50,638 nt of DNA from Campylobacterota bacterium (GTDB taxonomy: Bacteria > Campylobacterota > Campylobacteria > Campylobacterales > QNZT01), in NCBI GenBank assembly GCA_022600175.1, contig JAHZKW010000105.1, positions 1-50,638 on the forward strand, written 5' to 3'. Positions 8,815 through 17,154 of this stretch are shown here, one piece after another. How positions within the stretch are numbered: the first letter of the stretch is position 1; each line of letters begins with the position of its first letter. Both the position numbers and the translations under genes were made by a program. The notes beneath the pieces are model-generated. The model did no database searches. It saw only the letters and a program-made list of their open reading frames with translations, and was not told the DNA's origin.

Positions 8815-9217
8815 TATGATCTCCAGTCTCCTTATGTTGATGATCGCCATGAGTATGTTTACCTTCATGATGTGTGATAATCTCCTGCATCTTTACTTCA
8901 TCTAAAAGTGCTAATTCCCTATTATAAAACTTCTGTAAAACTTGATTGAGTAAAATTCTCTCAAAACCACTATGGTAAATTTTTATACCTCCATGGGTCT
9001 TGATCATCTGATAAGGACTCATCCCCATCTCTTGCATAATAATTACATCAACTTGTTCTGCAATAAACCACTCTATAACAGCATGTCCACCACCCATCTC
9101 ACTTTTTCGTATCTCTACACTGCCATCTTCAACAAACGCAAACCATTTTGCCTTACCAAAAAGTGGTGCAACTGCTGTATTCTCTTTATTCATCTTAACT
9201 GGTATCGCTATCTTCAT
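8792..9217 (-). CDS. NifX/NafY-like Fe-Mo cofactor domain protein
   Basis: 141 aa. The first 110 residues (KIAIPVKM..., APLFGKAKWFAFVEDG, GGGHAVIEWFIAEQVDVIIMQEMG) match the dinitrogenase iron-molybdenum cofactor biosynthesis fold (NifX/NafY/MTH1175 type). The last 25 residues are His-rich (HHEGKHTHGDHQH... ending GHHHHC), which suggests metal binding. AGGAGAGG lies before the ATG. No nif genes are in the window, so the protein probably handles a metal or Fe-S species for another system. It sits 10 nt after the DUF134 gene; DUF134 and NifX-like genes commonly pair. The inclusion in a bd-oxidase operon is notable. Confidence 0.8.
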   Translation of the reverse strand: MKIAIPVKMNKENTAVAPLFGKAKWFAFVEDGSVEIRKSEMGGGHAVIEWFIAEQVDVIIMQEMGMSPYQMIKTHGGIKIYHSGFERILLNQVLQKFYNRELALLDEVKMQEIITHHEGKHTHGDHQHKETGDHNGHHHHC

Positions 9218-9227
9218 AATCCCTCTC

Positions 9228-9530
9228 CTACTCTATATGATCTTTTTCTGGCATAATCTGCAACGCTTTACCATGCAATAGTGCATCAGCAATCTTTTTA
9301 TGTGCTTGTTCTATCAGCCTTGAAAATGTTGTACGTGAAATCCCCATACGATCTGCACATGCCTGCTGATATAAACCTTCATAATCACTCAACCTAACAG
9401 CCTCCATTTCATCAGCTTCAAGCATGACTTTTTCGAGGTAACGTCCTTTCACCCCACAAGGTTTAAAACAAACTTTAGTGTGATCTTTTGTAATAATTCT
9501 GGCTATTTTTTTTCGACCTATCTGTGGCAC
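9228..9530 (-). CDS. DUF134-family helix-turn-helix regulator
   Basis: About 100 aa. It has an N-terminal basic GRKKIARII segment, the CFKPCG motif, LEADEMEAVRLSDYEGLYQQ and the helix-turn-helix ADRMGISRTTFSRLIEQAHKKIA, which together identify the DUF134 family of sigma-like HTH proteins. The GTG at 9530 has AAAGGA 6 nt upstream and is preferred to the GTG at 9551, which has no ribosome site. It is the first gene of the bd-oxidase operon, so autoregulation and control of cydAB are likely. The promoter carries repeated ATATG elements that could be its operators. Confidence 0.8.
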   Translation of the reverse strand: MPQIGRKKIARIITKDHTKVCFKPCGVKGRYLEKVMLEADEMEAVRLSDYEGLYQQACADRMGISRTTFSRLIEQAHKKIADALLHGKALQIMPEKDHIE

Positions 9531-9573
9531 CAATATTCCTTTATTTTGCACATATGTTCAAATTAACATTGGA

Positions 9574-9602
9574 ATTATAACGCACATACAACCATATGTC
9601 AA
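9574..9602 (-). promoter_or_regulatory. Consensus sigma70 promoter of the DUF134-cydABX operon
   Basis: On the minus strand TTGACA (9602-9597), exactly 17 nt, then TATAAT (9579-9574): a perfect match at both boxes. Transcription would start near 9567, about 37 nt before the GTG. ACATATG occurs over the -35 region and again downstream as ACATATGTGC (about 9557-9548), with GTATGTGC between them. These repeats could be operator sites. Confidence 0.75.
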
Positions 9603-9910
9603 GTATATTTATAATTATTATTAATTTTTGTTATTATTTTGGTCTGATATTTAGGTTATCTTTCGCTAACGCAATGGTTTATGAAAATTTACATGAAATG
9701 GAAATGTTGAAAATATTAAGGTACTTGAGGTTTTATTGGTAGGGACTAGTAAAGGATTCAGCCCTCCCATTACTCACTTAAGAGTTTGGATATAAAATAA
9801 CTAGAAAACTTTGTAATAAAATAAGCATGTGAAAACATAGTTTAAATTTTTATATCAAAAAATGCACCAAAAAAATACAAAACTTACAACTCTTTTACTG
9901 TTTTTATATC
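9603..9910. other. Non-coding stretch between the R-M island and the bd operon
   Basis: About 310 nt with no convincing gene. It is strongly AT-rich near 9600-9650 and 9830-9900. A 22-codon frame at 9674-9742 (plus) has no ribosome site. No integrase fragment, inverted repeat or exact copy of the tRNA-Glu 3' end is visible. If the island was inserted, its distal edge should lie in this stretch. Confidence 0.5.
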
Positions 9911-12901
9911 TTACGACTGCAAACTCTTATAAACACTTTTCAACATCATCTTTTTCACCAAATCACCAAAACTTTTATCTTCCAATATCTTATTAAAGAT
10001 ATCTTGATTTTGATCCATTCGATCAAATAGTTTGTCAAAAAACATATCGTCAAAAGCGTATTTAAACGTATCTATTTTATTGACTTGCGCTTGTTTTTTC
10101 AAAGTAGCATCACTTATAAGCTCTTGTTCTATCTGTTCAAAGAAAAGTCTATCTGCTTCTTCAAACTCCGTACCAAACTTTTCATTTAAAATTTTTATAA
10201 TCTCTGAAAGTGCTTCTTTCTCTTCTTCCACTCTTTTGATACCTGCTTCACTCATCCCTTGAAGCACGCCCTCTTCTCCCGATTGTAACTCGATATTTCC
10301 CTCTTTTATCTTCTCTAAACGGTAATACTCTAAAGCTATTTCATCATCAAGTTGTAAGCTCTCACCCAAATCTCTCTTAGGTAACTTAGTCAGTAACAGT
10401 TTGGCATAAGCATAAAACTTTTCAAAATCCTCATCCCAAAATGGCATGATTTGAGATACAAACGCATATAAATTTGTCCAAGTTCTGAGCGACTTTTTAA
10501 ACTCATCTTGTTTTTCTTCATCATCAAGTGCTTTATATCGATCAACAGCAGGATCGATGAGTGCATAAAGCTGTGATTGCATTTTTGCATTGTGTTGATA
10601 ACTCGAATTAAAATAGATATTTGCAAATGCTTCAACCTCAGAACTCCAATAGATCTGCAAAGCATCAAGTTGACCTTTTAGATCATAAAGGTGGTTTGGA
10701 TCAGGTTCTGTATCTACTGTGGTTGTCTCATAATAGTCTTGAAATGATTTTAAAATCGTCTCTCTATCATTGGCAAAATCCAAAATAAAAGTATCCTCTT
10801 TACCTATAGCCGTACGATTTAAACGAGAAAGCGTTTGTACCGCTTTAACACCTGAGAGTTTTTTATCTATATACATTGTGTGAAGTAAAGGTTGGTCAAA
10901 TCCAGTTTGGTATTTATCTGCCACGATAAGTATCTTGTATTCATCTTTTTTAAATACTTCCGGTAACTCTTTTTCTCCATATCCTGTAAGTTGTGGTTCA
11001 CTTACACCATCAGGATATTTTAAATCATCTGCATCCATCACTTTCCCTGAAAACGCGACCAAGACTTTGATCTCATGCTCATAACCTTTTACCGTTATAT
11101 ACGATTGAAATGCATCAAAATAACGTTTTGCATGAAGCCTTGAAGAGGTCACAAGCATCGCTTTGGCTTTTCCACCTATCTTACTTGCAACCACTTGACG
11201 AAAGTGTTCTATGATGATTTCTGATTTTTGTGCAAGGTTGTGTGGGTGAAATGAGACAAAATGTCGTATCGCTTTAGCAGCTTTTTTCTTATTGAGATTG
11301 GGGTCATCTTCTATCGCTTTGGTTAACTTTACAAAAAGTTCATACGTCGTATAGTTTTGCAATACATCAAGTATAAAACCTTCTTCTATCGCTTGTCTCA
11401 TAGAATAGAGGTGATTGGCTACAGGATTTCCCTCTTGATCTTTTTTTCCAAAGATAGCCAATGTCTTCTCTTTAGGCGTAGCCGTAAATGCAAAAAATGA
11501 GATATTTGACTGTTTTCCCCTTGCTTTTGCAGACTTTTCTACCTCGTCATAAATAAAGTCTTCCGTTGTATACTCCGCATCTTCTTCCTCATCCGTAATA
11601 TCATCATAACTACCAAGAACTTCTTTCATTCTTTTACTAGCGTCTCCACCCTGTGAACTATGGGCTTCATCGATCAAGACAGCATAGTTGCGACTCTCTA
11701 TCTCGCCTACTTTATCCAAAACATAAGGAAACTTCTGCAATGTAGTGATGATGATATTGGTACCGTTGGTAATCGCATCGGCTAACTGTGTACTATCTTT
11801 GTCTATCTTTTGTACCACACCCGTTTTGTGTTCAAACTGATAGATCGTATCTTGTAGCTGTTTATCAAGCACGCGTCTATCAGTGATGACAATCACCGAA
11901 TCAAAAACACGCCCATCGTCACTATCATGTAAGCTTGAAAGTCTATACGCTAACCAAGCGATTGAGTTGCTTTTCCCTGATCCTGCTGAGTGTTGTATAA
12001 GATAACTCTCTCCAGCTCCTTGTACTTTCGCATCATAAGAGAGTCTTCGTACAACATCTAGTTGATGGTACCTAGGAAAGATCATCAACTCTTTTGTATA
12101 GACTCTGCCATCTACCGTAATCTCCTCTTTTTGAAGATGTATAAACTTACCTACTATCTCCAGCAAACTATCTTTAACCAGTATCTCTTCCCACAAATAG
12201 GATGTTTTATACCCTTTAGGATTGATAGGATTTCCAGCACCGTGATTGTCACCCTTGTTAAACGGAAGCCAATAGGTTTTTGAGCCTTCTACTCTTGTAG
12301 TCATAAATACCGCTTCATCATCTAAAGCAAAATGCACCAATGCACGCTTTTTAAAGGTAAAAAGTAACTCTTTAGGATCTCGTGTCTCTTTGTACTGTTT
12401 TTTTGCCTCTTTGGTACTTTGACCTGTAAAATGATTTTTAAGCTCTATGGTAACGATAGGAAGACCATTCAGCACTATCACCATATCGATAGACTTTTTA
12501 TCTTTACGACTAAAATAGACTTGCCTAGCGATACCAAGTCGGTTCATTTTATAAAGTATTTCACTCTCAGGATTTAACCCACTCTCAGGCTGATAAAATG
12601 CCATACGAAACTTCACCCCATAGTCGGTGAACCCATTTCGTAAAACATCTAAACTGCCTCTTAGATCAAGCTCTTTAAAGAGTCGTGCCAAAACACGCTT
12701 CTCTACATCTGCCCCATGAATACCCGCTATCTTCTCCCATCGTTTAGGTTGTGAGTCTTTGAGAAATGCGATAATCTCCTCTTTAAAAAAACCTATTTCA
12801 GCGTTATATACGTCTGCTTGAATCGCACTATACCCGCCATACTTTACCAATGACTCTACAATCGCGGTTTCAAAGGTGTTTTCACTTGTAAGATTAGACA
12901 T
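9911..12901 (-). CDS. hsdR: Type I restriction endonuclease subunit R
   Basis: 996 aa. The restriction and translocation subunit: an ATP-driven dsDNA motor with a nuclease domain. In order: the N-terminal PD-(D/E)xK nuclease with D...IVTIELKNHF near residue 150; the SF2 helicase with Walker A SAGSGKS near residue 308, DEAH (LIDEAHSSQGG) near 410 and FAFTATP near 465; and TGFDQPLLHTMYIDKKL...LSRLNR in the second RecA domain. The C-terminal helical part is of normal length. The ATG has AAGGAG upstream, and the gene overlaps the end of the Ntn-hydrolase gene by 8 nt. All key motifs are intact, so it is probably active with HsdM and HsdS. Confidence 0.95.
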   Translation of the reverse strand: MSNLTSENTFETAIVESLVKYGGYSAIQADVYNAEIGFFKEEIIAFLKDSQPKRWEKIAGIHGADVEKRVLARLFKELDLRGSLDVLRNGFTDYGVKFRMAFYQPESGLNPESEILYKMNRLGIARQVYFSRKDKKSIDMVIVLNGLPIVTIELKNHFTGQSTKEAKKQYKETRDPKELLFTFKKRALVHFALDDEAVFMTTRVEGSKTYWLPFNKGDNHGAGNPINPKGYKTSYLWEEILVKDSLLEIVGKFIHLQKEEITVDGRVYTKELMIFPRYHQLDVVRRLSYDAKVQGAGESYLIQHSAGSGKSNSIAWLAYRLSSLHDSDDGRVFDSVIVITDRRVLDKQLQDTIYQFEHKTGVVQKIDKDSTQLADAITNGTNIIITTLQKFPYVLDKVGEIESRNYAVLIDEAHSSQGGDASKRMKEVLGSYDDITDEEEDAEYTTEDFIYDEVEKSAKARGKQSNISFFAFTATPKEKTLAIFGKKDQEGNPVANHLYSMRQAIEEGFILDVLQNYTTYELFVKLTKAIEDDPNLNKKKAAKAIRHFVSFHPHNLAQKSEIIIEHFRQVVASKIGGKAKAMLVTSSRLHAKRYFDAFQSYITVKGYEHEIKVLVAFSGKVMDADDLKYPDGVSEPQLTGYGEKELPEVFKKDEYKILIVADKYQTGFDQPLLHTMYIDKKLSGVKAVQTLSRLNRTAIGKEDTFILDFANDRETILKSFQDYYETTTVDTEPDPNHLYDLKGQLDALQIYWSSEVEAFANIYFNSSYQHNAKMQSQLYALIDPAVDRYKALDDEEKQDEFKKSLRTWTNLYAFVSQIMPFWDEDFEKFYAYAKLLLTKLPKRDLGESLQLDDEIALEYYRLEKIKEGNIELQSGEEGVLQGMSEAGIKRVEEEKEALSEIIKILNEKFGTEFEEADRLFFEQIEQELISDATLKKQAQVNKIDTFKYAFDDMFFDKLFDRMDQNQDIFNKILEDKSFGDLVKKMMLKSVYKSLQS

Positions 12902-13898
12902 CTACATCTCCTTGTTGCTCGGTGCATTCATTGTGTTTTAAAAACTCTTGATAGGCAATCTCTTTTAAAAGAGTCTGTATCTTATTTCTCTCTTTTTCAC
13001 TGATACGCGCTTTGATATTACCATCGGGATAACACTCATGTATAAACTCCATATGCACACCATATTTTTCTACAGAGATATCATCTAAACACTCTGGTAC
13101 ATCCATCTCTAGTATCTCAAAAGTATCAGGATCGTAGTATTTTACATTGGGTTTATTGATAGTGGTATATTCTCTACCTTGAAAGTGAGGTTTCCCCTCA
13201 ACCGAAGGCCAGTATATACCAAAAAAATCAATCTTGTTTGACTTATGAAGTTTGGCTATCTGTAAGCTTCCACCTATGCCCCATACTCTTGGATCTCGAA
13301 CAACATCTCTGAGTATTTTAGCAGGCTCCATATCCAAAGCACAATCCAAACTCCCCTGACACTCCAAGAGTTTTAAAAAGTCCTCTTTTGCTTTTGCTTC
13401 AACATCTGCAATACTATTGGTATCACCGATAAACTCTACAAAGTTTCTTGTCCCTGCATTTGCCGTTAACTCTTCATAACTCATCTCTTCAAACTCCTTA
13501 GAGTAGAAGATTTTCCATAAACGAAAAGCTCCTTTTTCCCAGTCCCATCCACCAAAAAGAAACTTTGCATCACTTCGCAACTCATGTACATCTTGTCCTT
13601 CAGGTTTGATCTCTCTTACCAACACCGTAAAAAGCTCTGTGATGTGATTGAGTATGTCCACAATACTCGTCGTAGAGTCCAACACTCTATCAGAAACAAT
13701 AGAAGAGGTAAGATTTAAGACCAGTGTATAAGCACGATGCGTACTACCCACAAAACTCAAAAGACAATTGGTCTGAGGTATTTCAAAAAGCTTGATCCCA
13801 TGATCCCACTGTTCACCACCAGTCAATGTACTATCTGTGACAAAAACCAGCTCTTGCGTGCCATTTGCTTCTCGTATCCATGCTACACATAAAGACAT
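12894..13898 (-). CDS. Proteasome-like Ntn-hydrolase protein in the R-M operon
   Basis: 334 aa with no signal peptide. The first 60 residues follow the pattern of HslV, Anbu and proteasome beta subunits: a short strand MSLCVAW, then VTDSTLTGG (Asp22), GIKLFEI (Lys36) and SFVGSTHRAYTL (Gly51). In HslV the equivalent places are Thr1, Asp17, Lys33 and the GFAGGTAD loop. Here Ser2, exposed after Met removal, would be the nucleophile, with Cys4 as a less likely alternative. The remaining ~270 residues are not recognised. The ATG directly follows the hsdS stop and the 3' end overlaps hsdR, so it is translated with them. A 17-bp direct repeat brackets it. A protease or amidase role is inferred, not shown. 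Confidence 0.6.
   Translation of the reverse strand: MSLCVAWIREANGTQELVFVTDSTLTGGEQWDHGIKLFEIPQTNCLLSFVGSTHRAYTLVLNLTSSIVSDRVLDSTTSIVDILNHITELFTVLVREIKPEGQDVHELRSDAKFLFGGWDWEKGAFRLWKIFYSKEFEEMSYEELTANAGTRNFVEFIGDTNSIADVEAKAKEDFLKLLECQGSLDCALDMEPAKILRDVVRDPRVWGIGGSLQIAKLHKSNKIDFFGIYWPSVEGKPHFQGREYTTINKPNVKYYDPDTFEILEMDVPECLDDISVEKYGVHMEFIHECYPDGNIKARISEKERNKIQTLLKEIAYQEFLKHNECTEQQGDVDV
12896..12912. repeat. 17-bp direct repeat, copy 1 (Ntn gene / hsdR junction)
   Basis: Plus-strand AGACATCTACATCTCCT. It includes the hsdR ribosome site and ATG and the last codons of the Ntn gene. An identical copy lies at 13893-13909, offset 997 bp. The flanking base on each side differs between copies, so the repeat is exactly 17 bp. 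Confidence 0.9.
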
Positions 13899-13909
13899 CT
13901 ACATCTCCT
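13893..13909. repeat. 17-bp direct repeat, copy 2 (hsdS / Ntn gene junction)
   Basis: The same AGACATCTACATCTCCT as at 12896-12912. Here it covers the last hsdS codons with the stop, and the ATG and second codon of the Ntn gene. In minus-strand sense both copies read AGGAGATGTAGATG, supplying the ribosome site and start for the gene that follows. Confidence 0.9.
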
Positions 13910-15236
13910 CTGTTACTTTTACTTTGCCTGTGACAACTTCACTGATAAGTGCTGTTCGATATTCTTTAAGTAAAGTCATTAACTTTATCACTCTATTTTT
14001 CTCAATTTCATTTTTTTCAAACTTCTTTTCAATATATTCTACGATACTATCTTGTTCTTTTAAAGATGGTGTCTGAACCCTTAAGTTTCGAATCACTTCT
14101 TGACTAATATTTGGTTGACCACCCCCTGAAGCAAGATTAATGATATGATTTTTATTAAGAATCAACCAATAAAATAAATATTTGTTTCTAAGTACATCGC
14201 TATCATTCAACACACAACATGCTTGATTAACGGTAGTCTCTATTTTTGTGATTCCCAACTTTCCTATCGTTGCTCCATACATTGCAATAACCAAACTATT
14301 TTTGGGATATATTTTCAAAGTACTGATATCTTTTAGTGCTTTTGTAGTGATTTTTTTGGAAGTGTTATCAATATATCCATTATTTAAATCTCCTGTGTTT
14401 AACCAATAAACATCCCCATCATGATAATAGCTCGATTCACTTGTTTTAGGTGTTGTTCCACTCCCTATAGTCTTAAAAGAATAACCTATTCTTTTTACTT
14501 CCCAATGTTCAGGAATCTCTCCAAGCCAAGGCACACCACTATCTTTTAACTTTACATCAGGATCAATCCCTTTAGTCATAGCTTGATTGATAATCCCTTT
14601 TTTCTCCTCTTCATAGAGTGCTAAAAGTTGTTCTTTTTGAGAGATAAGAATGTCTATCTCTGCTGTTTTTTTATTGAGGTAGTTTGCTATGTTTTTTTGT
14701 TCATCTTGAGGTGGTAAAATAATAAAAGTATTTTTTAAAATCACATTTGTAATACTATAGACTTTTACCCCCTTAACCTCTTGTCTCACTTGGTTTCTGA
14801 AAACTAATGAATCAAAAAAATATGCTACATATCTATAATTTATATCATTTTTCAAACGAGCAATGATTGTATGATAACCTGCAAATACATTTGTATCACT
14901 ATGTAAATGTGTAAAATTTCCTGAACCTTCAATATCTTCAGATGTATCAGCAAAGACAAAATCACCCCGTTTTAATAATGACTGCTGAGATAGATCTAAA
15001 TAATTTGTATCAACACATTTCAACTCATCTTCTTCAGGGATAACTTCAAAGCCATATTTTGAATGTATTTCACCATAACTCACACAAGGGACACCATTAC
15101 TTTTTAAATCTGCTTTAGTGATAGTTAGTCCTTTTGTCAAGTTAAATAAAAATCTAAACTTCTTGACTTCCCAATATTCAGGAATCTCCCCTATCCACAC
15201 AACCCCACTATCTTTATACTCCTCATAACGCTCCAT
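13899..15236 (-). CDS. hsdS: Type I restriction-modification specificity subunit S
   Basis: 445 aa. The DNA-recognition subunit with two target-recognition domains. The half-repeat is clear: KDSGVVWIGEIPEYWEVKK near residue 8 and KDSGVPWLGEIPEHWEVKR near residue 233. Each is followed by a variable domain and then a conserved helix (KTAEIDILISQKEQLLALYEEEKKGII in the middle, the second spacer at the C-terminus). The recognition sequence should be bipartite and cannot be predicted. Its ATG overlaps the hsdM stop as TAATG. The TRDs look full length. Confidence 0.92.
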   Translation of the reverse strand: MERYEEYKDSGVVWIGEIPEYWEVKKFRFLFNLTKGLTITKADLKSNGVPCVSYGEIHSKYGFEVIPEEDELKCVDTNYLDLSQQSLLKRGDFVFADTSEDIEGSGNFTHLHSDTNVFAGYHTIIARLKNDINYRYVAYFFDSLVFRNQVRQEVKGVKVYSITNVILKNTFIILPPQDEQKNIANYLNKKTAEIDILISQKEQLLALYEEEKKGIINQAMTKGIDPDVKLKDSGVPWLGEIPEHWEVKRIGYSFKTIGSGTTPKTSESSYYHDGDVYWLNTGDLNNGYIDNTSKKITTKALKDISTLKIYPKNSLVIAMYGATIGKLGITKIETTVNQACCVLNDSDVLRNKYLFYWLILNKNHIINLASGGGQPNISQEVIRNLRVQTPSLKEQDSIVEYIEKKFEKNEIEKNRVIKLMTLLKEYRTALISEVVTGKVKVTEEM

Positions 15237-17035
15237 TACAGCAGTACCTTCTTCTCCAACGCTAGACTACTCTCTTCGAGTGCTAAAATATCAGTACGTA
15301 TCACATCTAGAGAACGTAAAGGTTTAAACGCATAAAAGTACTTGGTAAAGTTGATCTCATAACCTATCTTTGTCTTTTTCTCATCGATCCAAGCATCTGG
15401 TACATGAGGAACTACCTCTCTTTCAAAATACTCTTCTATCGTTTGAGGTACTAAGTTGCCCTCACTATCTTCTCTTAAAAAGGGTATGTTCTCCGTATCT
15501 CGAAGAGATTTATCTGCTTTGGGTTTGCTAGGATTTCGTATTGCTCCATCTTTATCCCTTTCAGGCTGTTCAACCGTAATCCTCCAATATCCAAAATAGT
15601 CATTTGGCAGTATCTTGACAAACTCACTCTCACGATACTCACCATAGAGTTTAGAGATATAGTTTACACCCCTAGCATCATCACCCTCAGGGATAATCTT
15701 ACGCTTATTGCCAAGGCTTCGCCCCATCTTCTCCCAAAAGCGGTTAAACTCTCTCGCTCCCTCTTCCATCAGCTCCTCATCTTTGCTACCCGTTGCGTTA
15801 ATGAGCTGGACATGTCCTTTGCGTTCATCCTCTTTTTTATTATTGACTATCCATATATAGGTAGATATTCCTGTATTGTAAAAGAGTTGGTCAGGCAGGG
15901 CGATGATCGCTTCAAGCCAATCATTTTCGATGATCCATTTTCGGATATTGCTCTCTCCACTCTCTGCCTGTCCTGTAAAAAGCGGTGAACCGTTAAAGAC
16001 AACAGCGATACGACTCCCATCGTCATGCTTCATCTTTGAGATCATATGCTGTAAGAAGAGTAAAGAGCCATCATTAATCCGTGGTAGACCTGCGCCAAAC
16101 CGTCCGCCATAGCCTAAGTTCTCATGTTCGGCTTTGATCGTCTTAGCAGCCTTTTTCCAGTCCACACCAAAAGGAGGGTTAGAGAGCATGTAGTCAAACT
16201 TCTCCTCACGTAAACCATCTACGGTAAAGGTATTGCCAAACTTGATATTTGAAGGGTTATCTCCTTTGATTAGCATGTCAGATTTACAGATAGCATACGA
16301 CTCAGGATTGATCTCTTGACCAAAAAGCTCTAACTTCGCATCAGCGTTTAACTTTTTGAGGTGTTTCTCACCCATAGAGAGCATACCACCTGTTCCACAC
16401 GCAGGATCATAGAGGGTTTTGACAATCCCCTCTTTAAAAATCTCTTTATCAGTATTAAACAGAAGATTTACCATCAGCTCTATCACTTCTCTAGGGGTAA
16501 AGTGCTCTCCTGCGGTTTCATTGCTCTGCTCTGCAAATCTTCGGATAAGATCTTCAAAGATATATCCCATCTCCATACTGTCTATTCCATCAAAGTTAAT
16601 CTCTGAAAACTTTTTGACGATTTGAAAGAGTATGTCGGATTTTGGATCGTCCATACGATCGATCTGATCATCAAAATTAAAATACTCAATAATCTCTCTT
16701 GCATTGGATGAAAAACCATTGATATAATTTCGTAGATTTCCAGCGACACTGTTAGGGTCAGCCACTAGCTTTTCAAAATTAAACTTGCTGTGATTGTGAA
16801 AGTTATATCCAGCAATTTTATTGAGCATGAGGTCTTTAGCATTATCCGATGTAAGTGTCTTGGTACGAGGTAAAGCCTCTAACACTCTATCTTTTGAAGG
16901 GGCAAGTACCGCATCTAAACGACGAAGTACCGTCATAGGCAATATCACTTTACCAAAATCAGAACGCTTATAATCTCCACGGAGTAGATCTGCAATATTC
17001 CAAATAAGTTCCGATTTTTCTTTAAAATTTACCAT
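15236..17035 (-). CDS. hsdM: Type I restriction-modification methyltransferase subunit M
   Basis: 599 aa. N6-adenine methyltransferase of the type I complex. An N-terminal HsdM helical domain (LIWNIADLLRGDYKRSDFGKVILPMTVLRRLD) is followed by the SAM motif DPACGTGGML near residue 215 and the catalytic NPPF (YMLSNPPFGVDWKK) near residue 288. The C-terminal region is longer than in the shortest HsdM proteins but ordinary for the family. It is first in the operon hsdM-hsdS-Ntn-hsdR. The upstream 119 nt hold a possible weak promoter (TTGCAC, 19 nt, TATACT). Confidence 0.95.
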   Translation of the reverse strand: MVNFKEKSELIWNIADLLRGDYKRSDFGKVILPMTVLRRLDAVLAPSKDRVLEALPRTKTLTSDNAKDLMLNKIAGYNFHNHSKFNFEKLVADPNSVAGNLRNYINGFSSNAREIIEYFNFDDQIDRMDDPKSDILFQIVKKFSEINFDGIDSMEMGYIFEDLIRRFAEQSNETAGEHFTPREVIELMVNLLFNTDKEIFKEGIVKTLYDPACGTGGMLSMGEKHLKKLNADAKLELFGQEINPESYAICKSDMLIKGDNPSNIKFGNTFTVDGLREEKFDYMLSNPPFGVDWKKAAKTIKAEHENLGYGGRFGAGLPRINDGSLLFLQHMISKMKHDDGSRIAVVFNGSPLFTGQAESGESNIRKWIIENDWLEAIIALPDQLFYNTGISTYIWIVNNKKEDERKGHVQLINATGSKDEELMEEGAREFNRFWEKMGRSLGNKRKIIPEGDDARGVNYISKLYGEYRESEFVKILPNDYFGYWRITVEQPERDKDGAIRNPSKPKADKSLRDTENIPFLREDSEGNLVPQTIEEYFEREVVPHVPDAWIDEKKTKIGYEINFTKYFYAFKPLRSLDVIRTDILALEESSLALEKKVLL

Positions 17036-17154
17036 TTTTATTTCCTATTGTTGTACAAAAAGTTAAACGTTAGTATAGTTAAAAGATGATAATAGCGTGC
17101 AATAGTGAAACTATATAACTTGGCAAGATACTGATAAAATAACTACCCCATATA

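Noticed and set aside
9674..9742. 22-codon plus-strand frame in the gap beside hsdR
   Set aside because: No ribosome site, very short, no recognisable domain.
9738..9775. Segment resembling a tRNA 3' end (TGGTAGGGACTAG...GGATTCAGCCC), a possible distal attachment site
   Set aside because: The arms do not pair as a T stem and it does not match the tRNA-Glu 3' end, so the likeness is probably chance.
17036..17154. Promoter TTGCAC-19-TATACT before hsdM
   Set aside because: Spacing is poor and the region AT-rich; noted with hsdM but not listed as a feature.
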